NCBI GenBank assembly: GCA_018896595.1
Contig: JAHIME010000058.1
Location: forward strand, 1-11,477
Reading direction: 5' to 3'
From: Patescibacteria group bacterium
GTDB taxonomy: Bacteria > Patescibacteriota > Patescibacteriia > Patescibacteriales > VMTK01
Length of the DNA: 11,477 nt
Below are positions 6,637-11,477 of the stretch, piece after piece (position 1 is the first letter of the stretch; each line of letters starts with the position of its first letter). A program made the translations under genes and the position numbers. The notes under the pieces are model-generated. The model did not search any database. It saw only the letters and a list, made by a program, of their open reading frames with translations, and was not told the origin of the DNA.

Positions 6637-6804
6637 TTATGTGGCCAGAATCTGGTCTTTTAAACTGGCCGCTTCGTATTTGTCCATCACCCCCTTATTG
6701 ACCATTTCGTCAATTTCTTTAATAGTTTCTAAAATATATTTTTGTTTTTGTTGTTGATATTCATCTTTTTTATTTCTTTTTTTGATCTCATCCTTTTTTT
6801 TCAT
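6637..6804 (-). CDS. Small charged helical protein, unknown function
   Basis: A 55-residue protein that I do not recognise. It starts MKKKDEIKKRNKKDEYQQQK, a strongly basic, Lys/Gln-rich stretch, followed by a likely amphipathic helix (YILETIKEIDEMVNKG) and a short tail ending in QILAT. No Cys, no membrane segment, no signal peptide. The reading frame is supported by the best Shine-Dalgarno sequence in the window (AAGGAGGG, 6808-6815, four bases before the ATG), by a terminator just after the stop, and by a partner gene 25 bases upstream on the same strand. The basic amino terminus could bind nucleic acid, but this is a guess. The pairing of two tiny genes in one closed unit is compatible with a toxin-antitoxin-like or phage-derived module, without sequence proof. 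Confidence 0.75.
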   Translation of the reverse strand: MKKKDEIKKRNKKDEYQQQKQKYILETIKEIDEMVNKGVMDKYEAASLKDQILAT

Positions 6805-6807
6805 AAT

Positions 6808-6815
6808 CCCTCCTT
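6808..6815 (-). promoter_or_regulatory. Consensus Shine-Dalgarno of the 55-residue gene
   Basis: AAGGAGGG on the minus strand, four bases before the ATG at 6804 (counting from AAGGAGG). It is the only perfect Shine-Dalgarno sequence in the window and fixes the start of a gene that could otherwise be overlooked. Confidence 0.85.
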
Positions 6816-6829
6816 ATTATTACTTGTTA

Positions 6830-7033
6830 TTAAAGCAAAAAACAAACTTGTTGCCACGTCAGCGATCGTAATTCTGGAGTTTTAATCCCCGAAATTAGGG
6901 ACTCTATTTTTTTGTAATCATGGGTTCCGCCGGTGCTTACTGCTTCTACGATCACTCTCGCCATTTCAATAGCGGCTAACTCCAAGATGGCTAATTCCAT
7001 TGCTGTTCGTTTTTTGTTCAACACAATCATCAT
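6830..7033 (-). CDS. Small protein (about 67 residues), unknown function
   Basis: I do not recognise this protein. It begins with a basic patch (MMIVLNKKRT) followed by a long, Ala/Leu/Ile/Glu-rich helix (AMELAILELAAIEMARVIVEAV), then THDYKKIESLISGIKTPELRSLTWQQVCFLL with a hydrophobic end. The helix carries Glu at regular spacing and looks amphipathic rather than membrane-spanning. Start choice: ATG codons occur at 7039, 7033 and 7030; AGAAGGGGG (7048-7040) is best spaced for 7033 (or 7030), while it touches the one at 7039. The gene is first in a two-gene unit with the 55-residue gene 25 bases downstream, a promoter at 7098-7126 and a terminator at 6597-6624. Confidence 0.72.
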   Translation of the reverse strand: MMIVLNKKRTAMELAILELAAIEMARVIVEAVSTGGTHDYKKIESLISGIKTPELRSLTWQQVCFLL

Positions 7034-7097
7034 AATCATCCCCCTTCTGTTTTTTTATTTTTTGTTAAATGAGCAAATTTTGTATAATATTGTTTGA

Positions 7098-7126
7098 AAT
7101 ATAGCATAAATCCTTGCAAAATGCAA
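7098..7126 (-). promoter_or_regulatory. Candidate promoter of the small-gene pair
   Basis: On the minus strand TTGCAT (7126-7121, 3/6 to -35), 17-base spacer, TATATT (7103-7098, 5/6 to -10). This gives a leader of about 58 bases before the ATG at 7033. A dyad CTTGCA-AAA-TGCAAG (7113-7127) overlaps the -35 and could be an operator. Moderate support: right place and spacing, weak -35. Confidence 0.5.
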
Positions 7127-7215
7127 GAGTTTTAAGTATAATTTAAGTAATTACCGTGTAATGATTTTATTATAATTTGTTCAATTGATAAAGTTTGATA
7201 TTTTAGCCAAAGCCC

Positions 7216-7255
7216 CGCTGATTTAACGCGGATTAGCACGCTGATTTAACGCGGA
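7216..7255. repeat. 17-bp direct repeat, two copies with 23-bp period
   Basis: CGCTGATTTAACGCGGA occurs at 7216-7232 and again, identically, at 7239-7255. Each copy has a CGC...GCG dyad, so each could form a small hairpin with an A/T-rich loop. It lies between the divergent small-gene pair and the thpR remnant. The remaining sequence from 7127 to 7283 is AT-rich, with no gene and no clear promoter on the plus strand. Confidence 0.85.
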
Positions 7256-7283
7256 AAATAATGTTTTTACACAATAACTAAGT

Positions 7284-7409
7284 ATGGAGAAACAGTATAA
7301 ACAAAGTGTAAAGCGGCTGTTTATAGCCCTAAATTTGCCTGAAAAAATCAAAAAAGAAATTGTTGAATTTACCGACAAATTAGCCAAAATAAATTATGAA
7401 CACAATTAA
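7284..7409 (+). pseudogene. thpR: Amino-terminal remnant of thpR (RNA 2',3'-cyclic phosphodiesterase, LigT-like)
   Basis: A 41-codon open frame. Its middle, KRLFIALNLPEKIKKEIVEF (residues 10-29), is the signature start of ThpR/LigT 2H-phosphoesterases, which normally run to about 180-190 residues and carry two HxT motifs. Neither HxT motif is present and the frame stops at once after DKLAKINYEHN, so the catalytic protein is missing. The frame overlaps the TagA-Nudix start codon by 14 bases (7396-7409). Best reading: a truncated thpR whose rest was lost when the tagA segment joined here. It may still serve as a translated leader. A genuine 41-residue gene is possible but less likely. Confidence 0.6.
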
Positions 7410-8607
7410 TATTCTTGGCGTTAACATATCAACCTTAAACAAACAGCAGACTCTTGAAAAATTGAACCAATTTTTAATTAATGGTGGACAGCATCAAATA
7501 GTAACGCCGAATCCGGAAATTTTATTGCAAGCCGGCCATGATGAAGAATTTTTTTATATTTTAAACAAGGCCGATCTGGCGATTCCGGACGGCATCGGCT
7601 TAAAATTCGCCGGCTGGCTCGCGGGAAAAAATATTCATAGAATCACCGGAGCGGATTTGATCGGAAACATTTTAAAAATCGCGGAGCAAAAAAAATTGAA
7701 AGTTGCTGTTATAAATTGGAAAGGCGGATTATCCAAGAAAGAGGATATTGAAAAAGTTTTAGAAAAAAAATATCCTGATTTAAAATTTATTGTGAAAGAT
7801 ATTGAATGTTTTAGCAGCACTCACTCCTGGATTCCCGCTTTCGCGGGAATGACAAGAAGTGAAGATAGCCAGATGGACTATAATGCGTCTCTGCAACAAT
7901 TTCAGCCCGATGTTTTATTTTGCGCTTTGGGCGCGCCGTGGCAGGAAAAATTTATTTATCATAATTTACCTGATCTGCCGTCCGTGAAGATAGCAATGGG
8001 TGTAGGCGGAGCTTTTGATTTTTTAACCGGCAAAATCAAGCGCGCGCCCAAATTAATGCGCCTAATCGGCATGGAATGGCTTTGGCGGCTGTTTATGCAG
8101 CCGTGGAGAGCAAAAAGAATATATAACGCGGTTATTGTTTTTCCGGCAAAATTTATAAAGTACAGATTTATTAATAAGTGGTTTTATAGAAAAAATGTTA
8201 TTGGTTTTATTTTTAATAATAAAAATCAAGTTTTATTAGTAAATTGGATTAAAGATGATGATTATTGGGGTCTGCCGCAAGGCGGCGTTGATAATGGAGA
8301 AAGTGAAGACGACGCGCTTCGGCGGGAAATAAAAGAAGAGATAGGTATAAGCAATTTCAAAATTTTAGATAAATTTAAAAATATTTATAAATATAAGTGG
8401 CCCAAGCGCTATACTAACAGAGGATATAAAGGGCAGAAGCAAACATTATTTATTTTGAAATTTAATGGCGATGATAATGATATTAAGTTATGCCCGTGGG
8501 AGCATAAAGAATGGAAGTGGGCGGATATAAACAATTTAATTAACGAAGCGCATCAAGTTCATCAAGAGGCGTATAAAATATTTTTAGAAAAATTTTATGA
8601 AATTTAA
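7396..8607 (+). CDS. WecG/TagA/CpsF glycosyltransferase fused to an RppH-like Nudix hydrolase
   Basis: A 403-residue two-domain protein. Residues 1 to about 255 form a WecG/TagA/CpsF (GT26) transferase, which adds an N-acetylhexosamine-type sugar to a lipid-linked intermediate at the inner membrane face: VTPNPEILLQA (36-46), IPDGIGL (63-69), FCALGAPWQEKFI (175-187), GVGGAFDFLTGKIKRAP (202-218), and the membrane-associating tail MEWLWRLFMQPWRAKRI. T37 and D65 correspond to residues reported important in Thermoanaerobacter TagA. Residues about 267-403 are a Nudix domain with a perfect box (GX5EX7REIKEEIGI, 296-318) and the RppH-like PKR...GYKGQKQTLFIL, suggesting pyrophosphatase action on capped RNA ends or nucleotide/sugar-nucleotide substrates. 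Oddities: the fusion itself, an in-frame repeat insertion (residues about 141-157, STHSWIPAFAGMTRSEDSQ) and a drop in GC at the domain junction near 8165. The start overlaps the thpR remnant, and no Shine-Dalgarno sequence is seen. Confidence 0.9.
   Translation: MNTINILGVNISTLNKQQTLEKLNQFLINGGQHQIVTPNPEILLQAGHDEEFFYILNKADLAIPDGIGLKFAGWLAGKNIHRITGADLIGNILKIAEQKKLKVAVINWKGGLSKKEDIEKVLEKKYPDLKFIVKDIECFSSTHSWIPAFAGMTRSEDSQMDYNASLQQFQPDVLFCALGAPWQEKFIYHNLPDLPSVKIAMGVGGAFDFLTGKIKRAPKLMRLIGMEWLWRLFMQPWRAKRIYNAVIVFPAKFIKYRFINKWFYRKNVIGFIFNNKNQVLLVNWIKDDDYWGLPQGGVDNGESEDDALRREIKEEIGISNFKILDKFKNIYKYKWPKRYTNRGYKGQKQTLFILKFNGDDNDIKLCPWEHKEWKWADINNLINEAHQVHQEAYKIFLEKFYEI
7827..7854. repeat. dRS3-like palindromic repeat inside the TagA domain
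   Basis: A 28-bp copy identical to 5429-5456 in the clpB leader, with the core ATTCCC-N8-GGGAAT at 7831-7850. In frame it encodes SWIPAFAGMT, a peptide known to arise when such repeats sit in open frames. It lies in the loop between FIVKDIECF and LQQFQPDVLFCALGAP, where TagA/WecG homologues usually have a short stretch with no such peptide. The reading frame is kept. Confidence 0.9.
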
Positions 8608-8773
8608 ATTCAAGAAATTTATTTATTTAATTAACGACATAACCAATTTACTCTTAAAAAAAGAAAGGGTTCAAACCGAAGAAAACGCTAAAAAGTTGCG
8701 CGTTGCCTTGATTATTGTTAGTATTATTTTATTATTGTCATTGGTTTTGAATATTTATTTTTGTTTTAAGTAG
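8597..8773 (+). CDS. Small single-span membrane protein, unknown function
   Basis: A 58-residue open frame that I do not recognise. It begins with a basic stretch (MKFKFKKFIYLINDITNLL), continues with a charged middle (KKERVQTEENAKKLR) and ends in a clear hydrophobic segment of about 22 residues (VALIIVSIILLLSLVLNIYF, 36-55) with a short CFK tail, so it is predicted to be a one-span membrane peptide with its amino terminus in the cytoplasm. The start ATG overlaps the last 11 bases of the TagA-Nudix gene and the stop lies six bases before the next gene, which is typical of translational coupling in an operon. Position between two sugar-transfer genes suggests an envelope role or a membrane anchor for a neighbour; this is inference. 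Confidence 0.65.
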   Translation: MKFKFKKFIYLINDITNLLLKKERVQTEENAKKLRVALIIVSIILLLSLVLNIYFCFK

Positions 8774-8779
8774 AATAAT

Positions 8780-9652
8780 ATGAGAAAGCTTAATTTAGGT
8801 GTTTTAATTTATACCTATAATAGAGTGGATGACGCTAAAATAAACATGGAGATTATCCGTGATATTTGGGCTAAGTCAAAATTATTTTCTGATATTAAAA
8901 TTGTTCATACTTATAATGGAAATAAATCTTGGTATCCTGAAAAATATCTGGAAGATGATCTGGTGGTAATAAAAAATTCAGGCCACTTTCAAGGAGCCGC
9001 TGAATTGATTGATGCCGGAATGTATAGATTTAAAAGCAAATATAAAAATATTGATTATGTAATCGTTATGGCTTCCGATACATGGAATATTAAACCAAAA
9101 TATATTTATAATATTATTAAACAAATAAAAGAAAAGTCATTATATTTGGCTACTTGCGCGTGGGGCGTACATGGAAGAAATGACATAAAAGAAGTTGGCA
9201 TGGCCGTTGATTTTTTTATATTAGATTTAAAATGGGCAAATAAAAATAAAATGTTTCCGATTAATTATAAGGCGTTTTATAATAAATTTAGTGATTTATT
9301 TTTATACCAAAAGGGGGGTAATGTTTACCTGGAAAAATTGCTTTTTTCAAAATATTTTAAAGCGATTTATCATGAATTTCAAAATAATGTTCAATTCAGA
9401 GACTATGCTTTGCAAAAATTATTTCTTTTAAAGGACAGAGAACCTGTACATTCTCATATAGATAGCCATGATTTCTGGATTAGAAAAAAATATTGGCCCA
9501 AGATGGGATTGATTACGCATCATGAACCGCAACCGAAAAAAGAAATTTTAAAAAAATATAAAATAACTAAAGGGAAAAATATTCAGAAACTGCTAAACAA
9601 CGATAATTTAGATTACTTTAATAATATTAGAATTTATAATAGTAATCAATAA
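8780..9652 (+). CDS. Glycosyltransferase-like protein (GT-A fold suspected)
   Basis: A 290-residue soluble protein. The amino terminus LNLGVLIYTYNRVDDAKINMEIIRDIW resembles GT2-type nucleotide-binding starts, and the later NSGHFQGAAELIDAGMYRF (66-84) and DYVIVMASDTW (92-102) look like the region that leads to a DXD-type metal site, here reduced to a single Asp (ASD). The carboxy half is rich in Lys, Tyr and Asn, with HSHIDSHDFW (224-233) and HHEPQPKKE as possible metal or substrate residues. No membrane segment. It follows the TagA-Nudix and membrane-peptide genes with a six-base gap, which supports a polysaccharide or envelope role. It is strikingly AT-rich compared with gltX next to it. I cannot name an exact family; a non-catalytic relative or polysaccharide-modifying enzyme is possible. 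Confidence 0.6.
   Translation: MRKLNLGVLIYTYNRVDDAKINMEIIRDIWAKSKLFSDIKIVHTYNGNKSWYPEKYLEDDLVVIKNSGHFQGAAELIDAGMYRFKSKYKNIDYVIVMASDTWNIKPKYIYNIIKQIKEKSLYLATCAWGVHGRNDIKEVGMAVDFFILDLKWANKNKMFPINYKAFYNKFSDLFLYQKGGNVYLEKLLFSKYFKAIYHEFQNNVQFRDYALQKLFLLKDREPVHSHIDSHDFWIRKKYWPKMGLITHHEPQPKKEILKKYKITKGKNIQKLLNNDNLDYFNNIRIYNSNQ
9635..9640 (+). promoter_or_regulatory. Candidate -10 element of gltX
   Basis: A perfect TATAAT at 9635-9640 inside the last codons of the preceding gene. The predicted start near 9647 would leave a leader of about 10 bases before the gltX ATG, with no Shine-Dalgarno sequence. No good -35 is visible 16-18 bases upstream, and the surroundings are AT-rich, so a chance match is possible. 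Confidence 0.35.
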
Positions 9653-9656
9653 AATT

Positions 9657-11177
9657 ATGCAAAAAATAAGACTAAGATTTGCACCGTCGCCAACCGGATT
9701 TATCCATATCGGCAGTCTTAGGCCAGTGCTTTTTAATTATTTAATCGCCAAGAGTTTGGGTGGCAAAGTGATTTTGCGCATTGAAGACACCGACCAGGCC
9801 AGAACCGTACCGGGCGCGTTTGAAAATTTAATTGAAATTTTAGATTGGCTGGAAATTAAATTTGACGAGGGGCCGCATATCATTTGTCCCGACCGTAGCG
9901 TCGGGAGCGGCGATTTCGGGCCTTATATCCAGAGCCAGCGGGTTGATATTTATAAAAAATACGCCGCTCAATTGCTGAAATCGGGAGGGGCCTATTATTG
10001 TTTTTGCGCGCCGGAGCGGCTGCAAAAAATGCGCGAAGACCGGCAGGCAAAAAAATTGCCGCCTCGCTATGACCGCGTTTGCCGAGATTTAGACGATGAT
10101 GAAATCAAGAAAAGAATTGAAAGAGGAGAAAAATACGTTATCAGGCAAAAAATGCCGCTTGAAGGCGAAGTGATTGTCCATGACGAATTAAGAGGCGGCA
10201 TCAAATTTAAAGCGTCCGAATTGGAAGACCATGTTTTGATAAAATCGGACGGCATGCCGACCTATCAATTTGCCGTGGTGGTTGACGACCATTTAATGCA
10301 AATCAGCCATGTTGTGCGCGGCGACGAGTGGATTCCTTCATTTCCAAAAAATATCCTGCTTTACCGCGCTTTCGGCTGGGAGCCGCCGAAATTCATTCAC
10401 ACGCCCTTAACGTTAAGCAAAGACGGCGGCAAGCTAAGCAAGCGCCATGGAGATGTGGCGATTGAAGATTACCGCAAAAACGGCTATTTGAAAGAGGCGC
10501 TTATTAATTTTTGCGCTCTTTTGGGCTGGCACCCGAAAGATGAAAGAGAATTTTTTACATTAGCCGAATTGGAAAAAGAATTTAAAATTGAAGACATGGG
10601 CGCGAGCCCGGCGATTTTTGATATTGAAAAGCTGGATTATTTTAATGGCTATTATATCAGGCAGAAGCCCTTGGACGAGCTGGTTCTATTGTGCAAGCCG
10701 CATTTGGAAAAGCATTTAAAAAGAATAGCGTATGAAGGGCGCGCCTTTGTTAAAATAGCTTCTGACAGCCGCCGGATGGCGGAATATGCCAAAAAAGTTA
10801 TAGCTCTGGAGCAGGAGCGGCTTAAAAAATTGTCGGAAATAGGGGAGTTGACCGAATTCTTTTTTGTTGAGAATTTGGAATATCCGGCCGAGCTGTTAAT
10901 TTGGAAAAATTTGCCGAAAGAAAAAATAAAAAATAATCTGGAGCAAGTTTGCGAACAGCTTGAAAAAATCCCTGAAGAGAATTGGACCAATGACAGCATT
11001 GAAGAAGCGTTAATGAGCCACATCCAGTTGAAAGGTGGCAAAGTAGGGGAATATTTATGGCCCCTGCGCGCCGCTTTAACCGGCAGGCAGGCCAGCCCCG
11101 GGCCGTTTGACGTAGCCGAGGTTTTAGGCAAGGAAGAAAGTTTAAAAAGAGTTAAAGAAGCGATTGGGAAATTGTAA
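9657..11177 (+). CDS. gltX: Glutamyl-tRNA synthetase (class I)
   Basis: Charges tRNA-Glu with glutamate in the cytoplasm. It may be a non-discriminating form that also charges tRNA-Gln where GatCAB is present; the sequence alone does not decide. The 506-residue protein has HIGS (17-20, HIGH motif), RIEDTDQAR (41-49), the glutamate-binding region, HVVRGDEWIPSFPKNILLYRAFGW (218-241), KLSKRHGD (259-266, KMSKS loop) and a helical anticodon-binding half ending in the typical GEYLWPLRAALTGRQASPGPFDVAEVLG. Oddity: where homologues read DEGP, a few residues, then GDFGPYxQSxR, this protein has DEGP-HIICPDRSVGS-GDFGPY, roughly 8-10 extra residues encoded by a small palindrome (9887-9906). The start ATG five bases after the previous gene's stop has no Shine-Dalgarno sequence. 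A gene-free repeat region follows. Confidence 0.97.
   Translation: MQKIRLRFAPSPTGFIHIGSLRPVLFNYLIAKSLGGKVILRIEDTDQARTVPGAFENLIEILDWLEIKFDEGPHIICPDRSVGSGDFGPYIQSQRVDIYKKYAAQLLKSGGAYYCFCAPERLQKMREDRQAKKLPPRYDRVCRDLDDDEIKKRIERGEKYVIRQKMPLEGEVIVHDELRGGIKFKASELEDHVLIKSDGMPTYQFAVVVDDHLMQISHVVRGDEWIPSFPKNILLYRAFGWEPPKFIHTPLTLSKDGGKLSKRHGDVAIEDYRKNGYLKEALINFCALLGWHPKDEREFFTLAELEKEFKIEDMGASPAIFDIEKLDYFNGYYIRQKPLDELVLLCKPHLEKHLKRIAYEGRAFVKIASDSRRMAEYAKKVIALEQERLKKLSEIGELTEFFFVENLEYPAELLIWKNLPKEKIKNNLEQVCEQLEKIPEENWTNDSIEEALMSHIQLKGGKVGEYLWPLRAALTGRQASPGPFDVAEVLGKEESLKRVKEAIGKL
9887..9906. repeat. Small palindromic element in frame in gltX
   Basis: TCCCGAC (9887-9893) and GTCGGGA (9900-9906) form a perfect 7-bp stem around CGTAGC. 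The stretch encodes CPDRSVG and coincides with a lengthening of the DEGP-to-GDFGPY loop relative to usual GluRS. No second copy is present in this window, so its status as a dispersed repeat rests on the stem and the extra residues. Confidence 0.6.
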
Positions 11178-11186
11178 TTTAGCTCC

Positions 11187-11312
11187 CTCCTGCGCGCTGG
11201 CTCCATAGTGGCCGTAGCCCTATGGAGCTGAAATGCAAGCCGTTAATAACTTACATACGGGCTCCACAGCCTCACCCTGTGGGGTTCGGACTATGGAGCC
11301 AGCGAAGAGGAG
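11187..11312. repeat. Large nested inverted repeat after gltX
   Basis: GCTGGCTCCATAG (11196-11208) and CTATGGAGCCAGC (11291-11303) are exact reverse complements; one more pair, and CTCCT/AGGAG further out (11187-11191 / 11308-11312), extend the stem. Between them lie an alternative hairpin CTCCATAG / CTATGGAG (11201-11208 / 11220-11227) and a separate hairpin CTCCACAG / CTGTGGGG (11262-11269 / 11277-11284, one G-U). GCCGT(T/G)AATAA-like words recur at 11239 and 11319. This could be a structured RNA, a mobile palindrome or a cruciform. No open frame of note is seen in 11178-11477. Confidence 0.75.
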
Positions 11313-11336
11313 TTGACGGCCGTGAATAAGTTTTTT

Positions 11337-11460
11337 AACTCCACCCTAACCCTCCTCTTAAACAAGAGGAGGGGATAACTCCACCCTAACCCTCCTCTTA
11401 AACAAGAGGAGGGGATAACTCCACCCTAACCCTCCTCTTAAACAAGAAGAGGGGATGACT
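11337..11460. repeat. Three tandem 40-bp palindromic units
   Basis: Units at 11341-11380, 11381-11420 and 11421-11460 repeat with an exact 40-bp period, preceded by AACT at 11337-11340. Each has a stem CCCTCCTCTT / AAGAGGAGGG with an AAAC loop behind a C-rich lead CCACCCTAA. Units 1 and 2 are identical; unit 3 differs at 11448 (G to A, weakening the stem) and 11457 (A to G). The layout resembles the element inside cysS. There are no unique spacers, so this is not a CRISPR array. Confidence 0.93.
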
Positions 11461-11477
11461 TCGCCTTTTCTATTTTT

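Noticed and set aside
6643..6670. GGCCAG / CTGGCC inverted repeat as a terminator
   Set aside because: It lies inside the end of the 55-residue gene with a 16-base loop and no U-tract; the stem at 6597-6624 is the convincing terminator.
7062..7088. Plus-strand promoter TTGTTA-N15-TATAAT
   Set aside because: The spacer is too short and the next plus-strand frame is about 200 bases away; AT-rich sequence gives such matches easily.
11337..11460. CRISPR array
   Set aside because: The 40-bp units are directly contiguous with no unique spacers, and no cas genes are present.

Overview
The window looks like a chromosomal fragment from an AT-rich bacterium with a compact genome, most plausibly a member of the Candidate Phyla Radiation (Patescibacteria). 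That placement is inference. It rests on the gene mix (isolated aminoacyl-tRNA synthetase genes, an AmmeMemoRadiSam-type radical SAM enzyme, a WecG/TagA glycosyltransferase fused to a Nudix domain), near-absent Shine-Dalgarno sequences, tightly packed genes and many short palindromic repeats. There is no rRNA or marker gene to prove it, and I saw no tRNA gene or CRISPR array.

Layout. 1-148: short leader with a dyad. 149-1159 (+): RhuM-family protein. 1260-2726 (+): cysteinyl-tRNA synthetase, with a strong promoter placed so that transcription should begin at the start codon itself. 2727-5354 (-): ClpB disaggregase, converging on cysS with no spacer between the two stop codons. 5384-5527: clpB control region, comprising a consensus sigma-70-type promoter, a perfect CIRCE operator (HrcA heat-shock repressor site) and a 28-bp inverted duplication of a dispersed repeat in the 5' leader. 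5542-6564 (-): radical SAM enzyme of the AmmeMemoRadiSam type. 6597-7126 (-): a self-contained unit of promoter, two small unknown genes and terminator; these two genes are the only ones here with clear Shine-Dalgarno sequences. 7216-7255: a 17-bp direct repeat. 7284-7409 (+): an amino-terminal remnant of thpR (RNA 2',3'-cyclic phosphodiesterase) running into 7396-8607 (+), a WecG/TagA/CpsF glycosyltransferase fused to an RppH-like Nudix domain. 8597-8773 (+): a small one-span membrane protein. 8780-9652 (+): a glycosyltransferase-like protein. 9657-11177 (+): glutamyl-tRNA synthetase. 11178-11477: gene-free, with a large potential stem-loop followed by three tandem 40-bp palindromic units.

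How it fits together. The window mixes housekeeping (cysS, gltX), protein quality control (clpB under HrcA/CIRCE) and an envelope-polysaccharide block (TagA-Nudix, membrane peptide, glycosyltransferase-like protein). The second half of the fusion and the two genes after it look clearly AT-richer than their surroundings, as if they arrived as one segment.

The most notable theme is repeats inside genes. Three different palindromic elements sit in frame inside conserved enzymes (cysS, TagA-Nudix, gltX), each at a place where the family norm is shorter. One of them matches the intergenic clpB-leader repeat exactly, and another resembles the 40-bp units at the right end. This recalls the protein-coding palindromic elements known from Rickettsia. 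The second theme is leaderless or near-leaderless initiation at cysS, the radical SAM gene and perhaps gltX.
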